Of a stretch of 44,039 bases of DNA, positions 8,906-19,103 are shown piece by piece. Each line of letters opens with the position of its first letter. Position 1 is the stretch's first letter. Location of the stretch: contig NZ_KI912267.1 of NCBI RefSeq assembly GCF_000235425.2, forward strand, positions 1,051,788-1,095,826. Reading direction: 5' to 3'. The position numbers and the translations under genes are program-made. The notes beneath the pieces were generated by a model. That model was not told where the DNA came from. It did not search any database and saw only the letters and a program-made list of their open reading frames with translations. The stretch comes from Pseudofrankia saprophytica. Lineage in GTDB: Bacteria; Actinomycetota; Actinomycetes; Frankiales; Frankiaceae.

Positions 8906-9628
8906 TCAGTCAGACAGCAGCCGGGGTTCGACGGCCGTCTCGACGACCGCGCCGTCCTCGCCGAGCTGGACCCGCCAGGCCTTCGCGTTCGGCCGGTCGG
9001 CGACCGCCTCGACCAGCTCGATGCCGCGGAAATGCAGGCCGACCCCGTCGTCGGTGGCCCAGCCTGCGGGCAGCACGCCGTCGCCGACGAGCTTCTGGTA
9101 GAGCGGGCGGCGGGCGGCCTCGGAGTCGTAGTGCGGGGTGTTGCTGAACGGCAGCAGCGCGAGGCCGTTCGTCACCGGCCGCAGGTCGGGGCCGAAGGAG
9201 TCGGTAGTGCCGCCGACGTGCCAGCACAGCGAGCCGGCGGACACCCCGGCGAGCACCACCCCGGCCCGCCACGCCTCGGCGAGGATCTCCGGCAGCCCGT
9301 GCGTGCGCCATACCGCGAGCAGGTTCGCGACGCTTCCGCCGCCGACCCAGATGACGTCCTGACCGAGCAGGTGCGCGCGGACGTCGTCCACATTCGGCAT
9401 CGGGAACAGCGCCAAGTGGCTGGCCCGCACGTCCGGTCGGTCGCGCGACATCGCCGCGTACCAGCGGGCATAGGCCGCCGAGTCGTCGCCGAGCGCGGTC
9501 TCCAGCAGGCACACCCGGGGCCGGTCGCCGGCGTCCGACAGCGCGATCGCGTGCTGGATCAGCGGGCCGATCCGGGCCCCGTAGCGGCCGTCCGGGCGGT
9601 AGCCGCCGCTCGTCGCGAGGATGTTCAC
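8906..9628 (-). CDS. pepE: Peptidase E-like serine peptidase (family S51)
   Basis: This cytoplasmic protein has 240 residues and the class-I glutamine-amidotransferase-like fold of the S51 family, which cleaves Asp-X dipeptides. The nucleophile is Ser130 in [10 protein letters not shown]. The oxyanion/loop motif [17 protein letters not shown] precedes it, and [14 protein letters not shown] follows. The GTG start at 9628 has GGAG about 8 nt upstream. The 32-bp gap to lipB on the same strand suggests one transcript pepE-lipB-lipA. Other S51 members cleave cyanophycin, so the substrate is not certain. Confidence 0.85.
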   Translation of the reverse strand: MNILATSGGYRPDGRYGARIGPLIQHAIALSDAGDRPRVCLLETALGDDSAAYARWYAAMSRDRPDVRASHLALFPMPNVDDVRAHLLGQDVIWVGGGSVANLLAVWRTHGLPEILAEAWRAGVVLAGVSAGSLCWHVGGTTDSFGPDLRPVTNGLALLPFSNTPHYDSEAARRPLYQKLVGDGVLPAGWATDDGVGLHFRGIELVEAVADRPNAKAWRVQLGEDGAVVETAVEPRLLSD

Positions 9629-9721
9629 CGCTGCGCTCCAGTCTGAGGACGGGTCCTGGGGGCGGGTCCGGCCCTCGCACCAACCTATCCGCGGGGTCCC
9701 GTGAATCCTCGCGCCAAGAAG

Positions 9722-9730
9722 TTATCCACA
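9722..9730 (+). other. DnaA-box-like 9-mer
   Basis: TTATCCACA is a perfect match to the E. coli DnaA box consensus. It lies in the 154-bp divergent region between pepE and the pseudokinase gene. A single box is weak evidence for function; it may regulate or titrate DnaA, or be chance. Confidence 0.3.
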
Positions 9731-9782
9731 ACTTGCGCAGAACCCAGGACACCGCCTTCCCAATCGGCCAGCGTCGCCGTTT

Positions 9783-11807
9783 GTGACGTCGACGCACGGT
9801 TATGGGACGGACCCTCCCCCGCCCGGCGGCCCGGACGAGCTGGGGCCGCCGCGCGAGGTCGAGACGCCCGCGCCGCCGGCGGTGCCCGGAGTGACGCTCG
9901 GCGGATGGCCGGGTGACGCGGGTGTGGGCGAGGTCTGGGCCGCGATGCTCGACGACGACGCCACGCCGTGTGTGGTGCGGCTGGTCCGGCTGCCGGCCGA
10001 CCCGGTCCGGCGCGGCCAGGCTGCCACTGCCGGGCAGCGGCTCACCCAGCTGCGCCATCCCCACCTGGTGCCGGTGCTCGCGGTGGAGGAGGTCGACGAC
10101 GGGCTCGCGGTGGTGACGGCCCAGGTGCCCGAGGCGGTGAGCCTGCGCAGGTTGCTCGGCGCGCGGGGACGGCTGGATCCTGGCGAGGTCGTCACGGTCG
10201 GTCTGCCGGCCGCGCAGGCGCTGGCGGCCGCGCATGCCGCCGGCCTCGCGCACGGCACGCTCACGCCGGCCGACATCCTGCTGGAGCCGAACGGCCGGCC
10301 CCAGCTCGCCGGGATCGGCGTCGCGGCGCTGCGCGCCCTCGCGGCCGGCGGGCCGGCGCCGACGACGGCGGCCGACGTGTTCGACCTCGCCGACCTGCTG
10401 CTCGACACGATGGCGCGGGCGACCGGCCCGGACGCCGCCGCGGTCGCGGTCGCCGTGGCGACCGCCCTGGTACCGGACCCGACCAGGCGGCCCACAGCGG
10501 CGGAGCTGGCCTCGGCGCTCGCGCACAGCGCCCGCCCCGCCCCCGTCCAGATGATCACTCCGCCACCGCCGGTACCGCCGCCCGGCGAGGAGCTGCCGGC
10601 CTCGGACGGCGCCGACATCCTGGCCACGGGCGACGACCGGGCCTCGGCCACCGGGCCCGAGACGACCGGCCCGGCCCCAGGCCCGGCACGCACCGCACCT
10701 GGCGAGGACGACGACGAGGACGAGGAGGACGACGGGTACGACCTGTACGACGCCGGCGCCGCCCGCGAGACGCGCGCCGGCGGCGCCCGTGCGGACGATG
10801 ACCATGACGACGATGACCATGACGATGGTGGCTACGCCGACGGCGGCTATGACGACAGTGGCTATGACGACGACGTCGTCGACGCCGTCTTCGTCGACAC
10901 ACCCGTCGTGGACGACCTGCCCGTCGCAGACGTCGGGCCGAGGGCGGGCAGCACGGTCGTCGAGGGGGCCGTCGTCGACCCGGAGGTCGACGTCCTGCCG
11001 ATGCTGCCCCGGCCGGAACCACCAGACCTCCGCCGCCCCGGACCTCCCGCGGCGGGGCACCAGGACGTCCGGCCGGGCGCTCGGATGGGGGGCGCCCGGC
11101 CGGACGGACGCGCCAGCACCACGCCGGGCCGGGCCGGGCGGGGGCCCGGAAGCGGCAGGGGGCGCGCCCACACCGCACGGCTGGGCAGCCGGGAGGCGCG
11201 CGGGCGTGGGCGGATGTCCCGCCCGTTGCTCGTGCTCACGGGGATCGTCGGCCTCATCGCGGTCGCCGTCGCCGCGGTGCTGCTGAGCACCGCGGGCGGT
11301 GACACGCACGACGAGGTGGGTGCCCCGGTTCCCGGGACGGCTACTCCCCGAGCTGGAGTCTCGGCCAGCGGGAGCACGCCCAGGCCGTCGGCGGCCACGC
11401 CCGCGACGGCGAGCCAGCCACCGGAGAAGGCCTGGGAGACGGTGCTCGCCGGCCTGGACGCGGCCAGGGGCCGCGCGTTCGAGCAGGTCGACGAATCCGC
11501 GCTGGCGAACGTCTACGAGGCCGGCAGCGCCATCTACGCCGCCGATCTTGCCCTGCTGCGGCAGGTCGCCAGCGGGGGCGGGCATGTCTCCGGGCTGTCG
11601 CTGCGTGTCCGGGACCTGCAGATCCGGGAACAGACCCAGGACCGGGTGGTGCTACGAGTCACCGAGCAACAGGGCGCCTACGAGATCCTGGACGCGAGCG
11701 GCAAGGTGCTCGTGAACAAGGAGCAGGCCGCCCCCGAGCGCCGTGACGTCACCCTGGTCCGCACCGCGGGAGGCTGGCGCATCTCCCAGCGGGTGGCCGC
11801 CTCCTGA
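9783..11807 (+). CDS. Membrane-anchored pseudokinase with acidic linker and extracytoplasmic domain
   Basis: This 674-residue protein has three parts. Residues about 35-255 resemble a Hanks-type kinase but lack catalytic residues: HGTLTPADILL stands where HRDxKPxN is expected, no DFG is seen (LAGIGVAAL), and no VAVK lysine is found. Residues about 300-370 form a very acidic low-complexity stretch of Asp, Tyr, Gly and His. A Pro/Arg-rich segment leads to a transmembrane helix at about 482-504. The last about 130 residues lie outside and look like a small alpha+beta domain. GTG 9783 is chosen as the first start before the conserved part. It precedes sigA by about 1 kb. Confidence 0.75.
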   Translation: MTSTHGYGTDPPPPGGPDELGPPREVETPAPPAVPGVTLGGWPGDAGVGEVWAAMLDDDATPCVVRLVRLPADPVRRGQAATAGQRLTQLRHPHLVPVLAVEEVDDGLAVVTAQVPEAVSLRRLLGARGRLDPGEVVTVGLPAAQALAAAHAAGLAHGTLTPADILLEPNGRPQLAGIGVAALRALAAGGPAPTTAADVFDLADLLLDTMARATGPDAAAVAVAVATALVPDPTRRPTAAELASALAHSARPAPVQMITPPPPVPPPGEELPASDGADILATGDDRASATGPETTGPAPGPARTAPGEDDDEDEEDDGYDLYDAGAARETRAGGARADDDHDDDDHDDGGYADGGYDDSGYDDDVVDAVFVDTPVVDDLPVADVGPRAGSTVVEGAVVDPEVDVLPMLPRPEPPDLRRPGPPAAGHQDVRPGARMGGARPDGRASTTPGRAGRGPGSGRGRAHTARLGSREARGRGRMSRPLLVLTGIVGLIAVAVAAVLLSTAGGDTHDEVGAPVPGTATPRAGVSASGSTPRPSAATPATASQPPEKAWETVLAGLDAARGRAFEQVDESALANVYEAGSAIYAADLALLRQVASGGGHVSGLSLRVRDLQIREQTQDRVVLRVTEQQGAYEILDASGKVLVNKEQAAPERRDVTLVRTAGGWRISQRVAAS

Positions 11808-11821
11808 CGACCAGCGCGACA

Positions 11822-11837
11822 ACCGGCGCGGGCCGGT
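11822..11837 (+). terminator. Short hairpin after the pseudokinase gene
   Basis: ACCGGC-GCGG-GCCGGT forms a 6-bp stem 14 nt after the stop codon. It is a possible but weak terminator. Confidence 0.35.
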
Positions 11838-11903
11838 AGGCGTCTTTCACCGCGGCGGGGTGTCCGCGGGGCCATGGGCGCGGAACGTCGACCATCTCGG
11901 AGT

Positions 11904-11930
11904 GGTTCGAGAGGTTCGAGAGGTTCGCGA
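11904..11930 (+). repeat. Three tandem 9-mers GGTTCGAGA
   Basis: GGTTCGAGA is present twice and followed by GGTTCGCGA. It lies in the long region upstream of sigA. It could bind a regulator or be a simple slippage repeat. Confidence 0.6.
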
Positions 11931-12560
11931 CCAGGCGCCGAGCTGCCGAGTGCCGGGTGTTCCGGTGCGCCACACCCCGATCAGCCGGTCGATAGGGAAG
12001 ATGGCGGTTGTGGTGGTGGAGCCGAGATCGTGCGACCATGGCTGCGCTCCCGTAACGATCACGCCGCCGTCGGGGTTTGGCCTGGCCGGCCCTGGTGACG
12101 CCGGGAGGCGAGGAGATGGGCGCTATGGGCGAGTCCGGCCAGGTAGGGCGGGGGGTCCTTGTGCTGTCGACTCCGCGTGCCGCCCGGCCGCCCGCCGTCC
12201 AGGTGCGAAAGTATGCCGGTCAGCCATGCCGACCCGCGCGGATCGGAGCGAGCCGAAGCGTGACATCCGGGAACCCGGGCTGTTCCGCCCGCCGCCGGGA
12301 GTTCCATGGGACCAACTCATGGTCAGCGGCCCCACCCGGCCGTTTACCAGGCATAGTTGGTCGGACACCGAGCATGAGACCGGGCGAACGCCTCCCTGGC
12401 CGATCCGCGCCGCGCATCGGCGGGAACCCCACCACCAGGCGTTCGCAGGTCGCTCCCCAACGACGGAGCCGAGAGGGAACCACCTCGTCGAACCGGGCTG
12501 GCGCCTCGCTACCCACATACCGCGAGTTGTGTCGTATCCTTGGGGGCGAAACTTGGCCAC

Positions 12561-12566
12561 TATACT
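12561..12566 (+). promoter_or_regulatory. Probable -10 element of sigA promoter
   Basis: TATACT (5/6 to TATAAT) lies in the most AT-rich part of the region. The best upstream -35 candidates (CTTGGG or TTGGGG near 12539-12545) have short spacers of 15-16 bp, so only the -10 is firm. Confidence 0.4.
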
Positions 12567-12795
12567 ACATCACCGTAGTTCGGTCAATACATTGGATGCC
12601 TAGCAGCGGTGAGCCCGACAACAGTCCGGCGCGACGAAGCGACCGGATCGGGCGGGGCCGACCGGCCAGAGGAGGTGCGATCTTGAAAATCGAGCGCGCA
12701 TCTCCCGGTCTCGGTCGCTCTGGCGATTACTGTAGGTCGGTCGATCACGCCAGATCGGTCCATCATCGTCATTCCGGCAACAGGATTCGGGAGGG

Positions 12796-14046
<1,251 letters not shown>

Positions 14047-14055
14047 ACCGGGCAC

Positions 14056-14084
14056 CGCGGTGGGGCGCGAGGCGCCCCACCGCG
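14056..14084 (+). terminator. Strong hairpin terminator of sigA
   Basis: A perfect 13-bp stem (CGCGGTGGGGCGC, loop GAG, GCGCCCCACCGCG) starts 10 bp after the sigA stop. The 3' arm recurs in the tandem repeat just downstream. Confidence 0.75.
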
Positions 14085-14121
14085 AGGCGCCCCACCGCGA
14101 GGCGCCCCACCGCGAGGCGCC
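14071..14121 (+). repeat. Three perfect 15-bp tandem repeats reiterating the terminator arm
   Basis: GGCGCCCCACCGCGA occurs at 14071-14085, 14086-14100 and 14101-14115, followed by a partial GGCGCC. Each copy includes the 3' arm of the sigA terminator, so the 5' arm could pair with any of the three. Confidence 0.85.
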
Positions 14122-14134
14122 ATCGTCGGGCGCC

Positions 14135-14180
14135 TCCCTCGCGGGGCGGTTCCACGAATCCCTCGGGACGGTTCTACGAA
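14135..14180. repeat. Tandem duplication (24 and 22 bp) at the epimerase stop codon
   Basis: Positions 14135-14158 and 14159-14180 are adjacent copies, identical except for two substitutions and a 2-bp indel (both begin TCCCTCG and end CGAA). The stop codon (complement of 14174-14176) lies inside the copy that overlaps the gene. Confidence 0.75.
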
Positions 14181-15166
14181 CGCTGGTCGGTCAGGGTGGC
14201 GCGCAGTGCGCCGGCCAGGTCGGGGTACTGGAAGTGGAAGCCCGCGTCCAGCAGCACTCGTGGGACCACCCGCTGGGAGGCGAGCACACCTTCGTCGGTG
14301 AAGCCGCCGACGACGGCACGCAGCGCGAACCTGGGCACGGGCAGCAACGCCGGGCGGTGCAGCACCCCGCCTAGCGTCCGGGCGAACTCCGCCCCTGTCA
14401 CCGGATTCGGCGAGACCAGGTTCACCGGCCCCGCGACCCTCGAGGCCGCCTCCTGCCGGGGTTCGCCGGGAGCCGACCCATCGGCGGCGAGCAGGAAACG
14501 GACGGCGGCCACCCAGTCGTCGATGCCGATCCAGGCCAGCCACTGCCGGCCGGACCCGAGACGCCCGCCAAGCCCCACCCGGAACAGTGGCAGCTGGCGG
14601 GCGAGCACCCCGCCCTGGCGGGCGAAGACGGGGCCGGTGCGCAGCAGGCACACCCGCAGGCCGGCGTCGACGGCGGCCACCGTCGCCTCCTCCCAGGCAC
14701 GCACGACGTCCGCGAGGAAGCCACCGCCCGCCGGCGCCGTCTCGTCGACCTCGTCGTCGGCGGCTGTCCCGTACCAGCCGACACCGCTCGCGGACAGCAG
14801 GACAGCCGGCGACCGCGATCCCGATCCAGATCCCGCGGAGCCGGCCGGCGAGGTGTTGGCGCCCGCGCTCGCGGCGAGGGCGCCGGCCAGCAGCCGGGTG
14901 CCCTGGACCCGGCTGTCGAGGATGGCGCGGCGGTAGTCCGCCGTCCACCGGTGGTCGCCGACGCCGGCCCCCGCGAGGTGCACAGCCGCGTCGACGCCGA
15001 CGAGGGCGGCGTCGTCGAGCTCGCCGCGCGCCGGGTCCCAGCGGAACTCGCCGGGGCCTCGCGGCTCGCGCCGCACGAGTGTCGCCACGTCGTGGCCGTC
15101 CGCCCGCAGCGCGGGCACCAGTTCCGAACCCAGCAGCCCGGACGCCCCGGTGACGATGATCCTCAC
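14174..15166 (-). CDS. TIGR01777-family NAD-dependent epimerase/dehydratase
   Basis: This cytoplasmic short-chain dehydrogenase-like protein has 330 residues. It opens with a Rossmann motif, VRIIVTGASGLLGSEL, and has the family segments VHLAGAGVGDHRW, LSASGVGWYG, and GLGGRLGSGRQWLAWIGIDD. The substrate of the family is unknown; names such as SulA-like or YfcH are only homology labels. The M. tuberculosis counterpart (Rv2216) lies between dlaT and lipB, so it belongs to the conserved block. GTG 15166 places the start directly at the Rossmann strand; a longer form from an upstream ATG cannot be excluded. A 13-residue Ala/Gly/Ser insert lies near residue 105. Confidence 0.88.
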   Translation of the reverse strand: MRIIVTGASGLLGSELVPALRADGHDVATLVRREPRGPGEFRWDPARGELDDAALVGVDAAVHLAGAGVGDHRWTADYRRAILDSRVQGTRLLAGALAASAGANTSPAGSAGSGSGSRSPAVLLSASGVGWYGTAADDEVDETAPAGGGFLADVVRAWEEATVAAVDAGLRVCLLRTGPVFARQGGVLARQLPLFRVGLGGRLGSGRQWLAWIGIDDWVAAVRFLLAADGSAPGEPRQEAASRVAGPVNLVSPNPVTGAEFARTLGGVLHRPALLPVPRFALRAVVGGFTDEGVLASQRVVPRVLLDAGFHFQYPDLAGALRATLTDQRS

Positions 15167-15685
15167 TCGTCCATCCTGTCGCACCGGCGGGCCCGGCCGC
15201 ATCCGGTCACCTGCCGACTCACCCGGCGGGCGGCGAGCCACCACGCCGTCGTGGCCGGCAGGGCCGGCAGGGCCGACCCGAGGGTGCCAAACCCGGAAAT
15301 CTCACTCGACTCACCCGGGTACCAACTGGTTGTGCATCGATAGTTCTTTTTGTGCGCTAGAACACGCACTCCCGTAAGCAGCTGCGACTGGTGACCAGAC
15401 AGGCACGGGACTAGGCTTCGGCGTAGCGTCACCTGGCGGTCACCACCGCGAGTCACGCGCTGACATGAGTACGCGCCAATGGGAGTGCTCGCCGCCGCAT
15501 GGGCTGGCAACGCCCACGACCACCATCCACCTCCGTTCCCGGTAGCCCGTTCCCCCACACCGGCAAGCCCGCCACCCGTGCCAGGCCCCGCGCGGCGCCG
15601 ACGGAGTGCCGGCGGGACGGCGCCGTCGGTGGGACGACGAGCGTGGGTGGGAGAACCACCACCGTGTCGGGAGGTCAGACCCGCT
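15167..15685. other. Intergenic region between divergent epimerase and small-protein genes
   Basis: About 520 bp. It contains an AT-richer stretch near 15330-15350 (TAGTTCTTTTTGTGCG), likely part of a promoter, and a perfect 11-bp palindrome CTGGTGACCAG at 15388-15398. No convincing gene is seen. Confidence 0.4.
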
Positions 15686-15925
15686 GTGTTCCGCTCGTTG
15701 CTGTCGACCCTGGAAGAACTGACCCTGCTGGTGCTGCCGCACGGCGGTCAGCGCACCGCCCGGCGCAACGCCTGGCGCGCGGCCACCGACCTGCACGTCA
15801 CCTCCGGCTACCGGTGGGCCGAGGGCGGCGGGCCCGGTTCCCCGGCCGGCTCGGTCGCCGCCGCGCCGGCACGGCCCTCGTTCGCCGCGGCCAGGCCGCG
15901 GCGCCCCGCCGCCGCCCACCGCTGA
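15686..15925 (+). CDS. Small conserved-looking protein of unknown function
   Basis: The predicted 79-residue product starts VFRSLLSTLEELTLLVLPHGGQRTARRNAW (first 30 residues, quoted in two blocks: VFRSLLSTLEELTLL and VLPHGGQRTARRNAW). An amphipathic helix and a basic segment are apparent, followed by an Ala/Pro/Arg-rich tail. A GGGAGG lies 11 nt upstream of GTG 15686, a little far. The ordered first half and non-random composition suggest a real gene; the tail looks variable. The function is unknown. The reading frame also extends upstream without a plausible start. Confidence 0.5.
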   Translation: MFRSLLSTLEELTLLVLPHGGQRTARRNAWRAATDLHVTSGYRWAEGGGPGSPAGSVAAAPARPSFAAARPRRPAAAHR

Positions 15926-16105
15926 TCCGGCTCGTCGGGCGCTCCCGGAGACCCGACAGCCCGGCCCGCTGCAAGGCCAGGCGAGGCGCCGGAACCCGGA
16001 GAAACACGGGCCCAGCCAGCCGCCACCCCACCGTCGTCCTCCTCACGAGGCGTCATCGCGGCGGTCATGGCCGCGCCCCGCGCCACAGGCCGTAGGCTCG
16101 CGGGC

Positions 16106-16879
16106 ATGGCACTGAGGAAGAAGCCGGCGGCAGCCGCGGCCACACCGGCTACGCCCCCGGCACGCGGCACGAAGGGCCCGGCGAAGCCGGGTGGCGCCGC
16201 GCGTACGCAGGAGGCCGACACACCCAGTCGGCTCGCCCAGATCCGTCTCGTCTTCAAGGTCACGCGGCAGCGCGACCCGAAAGTCGTCTGGATCATGCTG
16301 CTCGGCTTCGTGGTGCCGCTGGCGGTGCTCCTCGTGCTGGGCCTCTTCATCGGGCCGATCTGGCTGTGGACACCCCTCGGTGTTCTGCTGGGTCTCCTCG
16401 TCGCGGTCAACCTGTTCAGCCGCCGGGTACAGCGCAGCGCCTACGCGGAGCTCGAGGGCAAGCCAGGCGCCGCCGCCGGCATCATCGAGCGGATGAGGGG
16501 CGACTGGCGGCTCACCCCGGCCGTCCAGGTGAACAGGAACCAGGATGTCGTGCACCGCGTCGTCGGCCGGGCGGGCATCGTGATCATCGCGGAGGGGCGG
16601 GGCCGAGGCGCCCGCGACCTGCTCGCCACCGAGGTGCGCCGGATCCGCCGGGTCGCCGGCGATGTGCCAATCACCGACGTGATCGTCGGCAACGGCGAGG
16701 GCGAGGTCCCGCTGGCCAAGCTGCAGCCGACCCTGATGCGGCTGCGGCGCACGCTGCGCCGCCGCGATGTCGACCAGCTCGACCGGCGGCTGAAGGCCGT
16801 CGCGGGCACCGGTCCGTCGCTGCCGATCCCGAAGGGTCCGGTCCCCCGCAACATTCCCCGCAGCGGCCGCCCGCGCTAA
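16106..16879 (+). CDS. DUF4191 family membrane protein
   Basis: This 257-residue protein has an Ala/Pro/Lys-rich N-terminus. Two adjacent transmembrane segments follow at about residues 67-112 (WIMLLGFVVPLAVLLVLGLF and WLWTPLGVLLGLLVAVNLF). A cytoplasmic domain then contains RSAYAELEGKPGAAAGI and RAGIVIIAEGRGRGARDLL, typical of DUF4191. The family has no established function. Its place between lipA and glnA is conserved (Rv2219 in M. tuberculosis). ATG 16106 fits the family's short basic start; an in-frame ATG at 16067 would add 13 residues. Confidence 0.9.
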   Translation: MALRKKPAAAAATPATPPARGTKGPAKPGGAARTQEADTPSRLAQIRLVFKVTRQRDPKVVWIMLLGFVVPLAVLLVLGLFIGPIWLWTPLGVLLGLLVAVNLFSRRVQRSAYAELEGKPGAAAGIIERMRGDWRLTPAVQVNRNQDVVHRVVGRAGIVIIAEGRGRGARDLLATEVRRIRRVAGDVPITDVIVGNGEGEVPLAKLQPTLMRLRRTLRRRDVDQLDRRLKAVAGTGPSLPIPKGPVPRNIPRSGRPR

Positions 16880-16987
16880 ACCGGCGCGCCTGGGGCGGAG
16901 AGACCCAGCGGGCTACCGCCTCCCGCTCCAGAGCTGAGCCTGCGGCCCTTGGGGCGCAGGTCCCAGCGGACTTCTCCCGCTCCATGC

Positions 16988-17014
16988 GGCGCGGCGCGAC
17001 CTAGGCGCGGCGCG
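16988..17014. repeat. 11-bp direct repeat flanking the RDD gene stop codon
   Basis: GGCGCGGCGCG occurs at 16988-16998 and 17004-17014 with the stop codon (complement of 17001-17003) between and touching them; the period is 16 bp. The composition is simple, so chance is possible. Confidence 0.5.
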
Positions 17015-17471
17015 CCGCCCTTACGGGGGCGGTGCCCGCGGCGCGGTCATGCAGGCCGCGCAGGTCACGGTCGACGAGGAACACCGGGATCAGCAGGGCG
17101 AGCAGCAGCGTCCGCACGAGGACGAGCGGGAAGCGCGCCCGCCCGCCGCCGGGAACCTTCACCACGCCGAAGCCGAACAGCCGCATGCCGACGGTCTGGC
17201 CGGTGAGGCTCACCAGCACGAGCTCCTCGAGCAGGAAGATCGCGAGCACGACCAGGCCGCGCGTCGAGGCGCCATAGGTCGCGCCGAAGAGCACAGGCAC
17301 GCCGGCGAGCAGGTTGGCCAGCACCGCGTCGACGATGTAGCCACCGAACCGGGCGCCGTAACTGGCCAGCGAACCGGGGCCGTCGGCCGGCAGGCCCAGC
17401 CGATCCCCGGGGGTGCCGTCTGTGGGCGGCAGGCCTGGGCCTTCCAGCCAGCGTCCGATCTCACGTCGCAC
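17001..17471 (-). CDS. RDD family membrane protein
   Basis: This 156-residue protein has an N-terminal soluble part followed by the RDD domain. The motif GARFGGYIVDAVLANLL carries the Arg and Asp residues that name the family. Three or more hydrophobic segments follow, including STRGLVVLAIFLLEELVLV and FPLVLVRTLLLALLIPVFLV, and then VDRDLRGLHDRAAGT, the conserved C-terminal signature. Family members are poorly characterised, some linked to ion transport. It lies next to DUF4191 and divergent from glnA, as in mycobacteria (Rv2219A), but here on the opposite strand. The start is GTG 17471. Confidence 0.88.
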   Translation of the reverse strand: MRREIGRWLEGPGLPPTDGTPGDRLGLPADGPGSLASYGARFGGYIVDAVLANLLAGVPVLFGATYGASTRGLVVLAIFLLEELVLVSLTGQTVGMRLFGFGVVKVPGGGRARFPLVLVRTLLLALLIPVFLVDRDLRGLHDRAAGTAPVRAARRA

Positions 17472-17538
17472 CGCGCAAGCTTATGCGCAACGGGCTCACG
17501 CCCAAGTCTGGTTACAGAAAGTGACGAAGACGGGCCCG

Positions 17539-17554
17539 GCAACCGGATCGAAAC
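17539..17554 (+). promoter_or_regulatory. Possible GlnR half-box upstream of glnA
   Basis: GCAAC-N6-GAAAC matches one a-b unit of the GlnR consensus (GTnAC-N6-GAAAC) with one mismatch. The second unit is not recognisable. Isolated GTTAC motifs occur at 17511 and 17585. Regulation by GlnR is plausible for glnA, but this site is weak. Confidence 0.35.
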
Positions 17555-17626
17555 ACATCCGCCATGCCCGCTTCACACCGTGGGGTTACGCACCGCGTCC
17601 GGACATGGGTATCCTTGCGGGCCAGG

Positions 17627-17632
17627 TAGTAT
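17627..17632 (+). promoter_or_regulatory. Probable -10 element of glnA promoter
   Basis: TAGTAT lies 21 bp before the glnA ATG. No good -35 box is seen at 16-18 bp, which suits an activator-dependent promoter. Confidence 0.35.
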
Positions 17633-17652
17633 GCCGCGCGGGTGGAGGATGA

Positions 17653-19077
17653 ATGTTCGCGAACGCCGACGAAGTGCTCCGCTACATCCGGGACGAAGGC
17701 GTCGAGTTCATCGACGTGCGTTTCTGTGACCTACCGGGGATCATGCAGCACTTCACGATTCCGACGGAAGTCTTCACGGAGTCGGTCTTCACCGATGGCC
17801 TCATGTTCGACGGTTCATCCATCCGCGGTTTCCAGGCCATCCACGAGTCGGACATGCTGCTGCTTCCGGACCCGCGGACCGCGTTCCAGGACCCTTTTCG
17901 GGAACACTCCACGCTCGCGATGACGTTTTTCATCCACGACCCCATCACCAAGGAAGAGTACTCCCGCGACCCGCGCAATGTGGCGCGTAAGGCGGAGGCA
18001 TACCTGCGCGGTTCAGGGATCGCGGACACGGCGTTCTTCGGGCCAGAGGCCGAGTTCTACATCTTCGACGACATCCGGTACGAGTACACCCCGTACGGAT
18101 CGATGCACAAGGTCGACTCGGTCGAGGCCGCGTGGAACAGCGCGCGCAAGGAGGAGGGCGGCAACCTCGGCTACAAGCCGAGATTCAAGGGCGGCTACTT
18201 CCCCGTGCCGCCGACCGACCACTTCACCGATCTTCGCTCGGAGATGGTCAAGACGCTGATCAAGGTCGGCATCACCGTCGAGATGCAGCACCACGAGGTC
18301 GGCACCGCCGGCCAGGCGGAGATCGACTTCCGCTTCGACACGCTGCTGAAGACCGCCGACAACCTGATGCTCTACAAGTACGTGATCAAGAACGTCGCCC
18401 GCGACCGAGGCCGCACCGTCACGTTCATGCCCAAGCCGCTCTTCCAGGACAACGGCTCCGGCATGCACTGCCACCAGAGCCTCTGGAAGGACGACAGCCC
18501 GCTGTTCTACAGCGCCGAGGGCTACGGCGGGCTGTCCGAGACCGCTCGGCACTACATCGGCGGGCTGCTGCACCACGCCCCTGCGCTGCTGGCGTTCACC
18601 AACCCGACGACGAACTCCTACCGGCGGCTGGTGCCCGGCTACGAGGCGCCGGTCAACCTCGTCTACTCGGCCCGCAACCGGTCGGCCTGCTGCCGGATCC
18701 CGCTGACCGGCGACTCGCCGAAGGCCAAGCGGGTCGAGTTCCGCGTGCCCGACCCGAGCTGCAACCCGTACCTGGCGTTCTCGGCGATGCTGATGGCCGG
18801 GATCGACGGCATCAAGAACAAGATCGAGCCGCCGGACCCGATCGACAAGGACCTCTACGAGCTGCCGCCGGACGAGCTCGCGGCCGTCCCCCAGGTGCCC
18901 GGGTCGCTGGAGGCCGTGCTCGACCACCTCGAGGCCGACAACGAGTTCCTCACCGCGGGGGACGTGTTCACTCCGGACCTCATCGAGACCTGGCTGGACT
19001 ACAAGCGCACCCATGAGGTGGACGCCATCCGCCTGCGTCCCCATCCCTTCGAGTTCGACCTCTACTACGACATCTGA
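17653..19077 (+). CDS. glnA: Glutamine synthetase type I (beta subtype, adenylylated)
   Basis: This ATP-dependent enzyme makes glutamine from glutamate and ammonium and forms a cytoplasmic dodecamer. It has 474 residues, the normal length. Signatures include the N-terminal [12 protein letters not shown], the ATP-binding [19 protein letters not shown], and NRSACCRIP. Tyr402 in KDLYELPP corresponds to the E. coli adenylylation site (Tyr397), so GlnE encoded at 34584-38060 can switch it off. ATG 17653 has GGAGG 4 nt upstream; an overlapping ATG at 17649 is out of frame. It is the housekeeping enzyme, with glnII downstream as the second form. Confidence 0.98.
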   Translation: MFANADEVLRYIRDEGVEFIDVRFCDLPGIMQHFTIPTEVFTESVFTDGLMFDGSSIRGFQAIHESDMLLLPDPRTAFQDPFREHSTLAMTFFIHDPITKEEYSRDPRNVARKAEAYLRGSGIADTAFFGPEAEFYIFDDIRYEYTPYGSMHKVDSVEAAWNSARKEEGGNLGYKPRFKGGYFPVPPTDHFTDLRSEMVKTLIKVGITVEMQHHEVGTAGQAEIDFRFDTLLKTADNLMLYKYVIKNVARDRGRTVTFMPKPLFQDNGSGMHCHQSLWKDDSPLFYSAEGYGGLSETARHYIGGLLHHAPALLAFTNPTTNSYRRLVPGYEAPVNLVYSARNRSACCRIPLTGDSPKAKRVEFRVPDPSCNPYLAFSAMLMAGIDGIKNKIEPPDPIDKDLYELPPDELAAVPQVPGSLEAVLDHLEADNEFLTAGDVFTPDLIETWLDYKRTHEVDAIRLRPHPFEFDLYYDI

Positions 19078-19097
19078 GGCACTACGACATCTGAGGC
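19064..19097 (+). repeat. Perfect 17-bp tandem duplication spanning the glnA stop
   Basis: ACTACGACATCTGAGGC occurs at 19064-19080 and again at 19081-19097. The first copy contains the last codons and the TGA of glnA. The duplication left the protein unchanged. Confidence 0.95.
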
Positions 19098-19103
19098 CGG
19101 CTT

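Larger units (their letters stand above)
11838..12795 (+). other. Long leader/intergenic region upstream of sigA
   Basis: About 960 bp without a convincing gene. Reading frames here lack recognisable motifs, overlap one another on both strands and have no good ribosome sites. Composition becomes less GC-rich towards 12500-12600, as expected for promoters. Besides the 9-mer repeats and the -10 at 12561, no further element is clear. A leader of over 200 nt would precede sigA if transcription starts near 12573. Confidence 0.5.

Noticed and set aside
11904-11930. GGTTCGAGA repeats considered as tRNA T-loop sequence
   Set aside because: No acceptor, D or anticodon stems can be formed around them.
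12123-12560. A 145-codon minus-strand frame upstream of sigA
   Set aside because: Low-complexity, no recognisable family, no ribosome site, and it overlaps other random frames. It lies in a probable promoter region.
14071-14121. 15-bp tandem repeats considered as a CRISPR array
   Set aside because: Units are adjacent without spacers and too short; they are an extension of the sigA terminator.
17511-17526. GTTAC-N6-TGACG upstream of glnA as a GlnR unit
   Set aside because: The second 5-mer does not fit GAAAC and the spacing to the next candidate is out of register.
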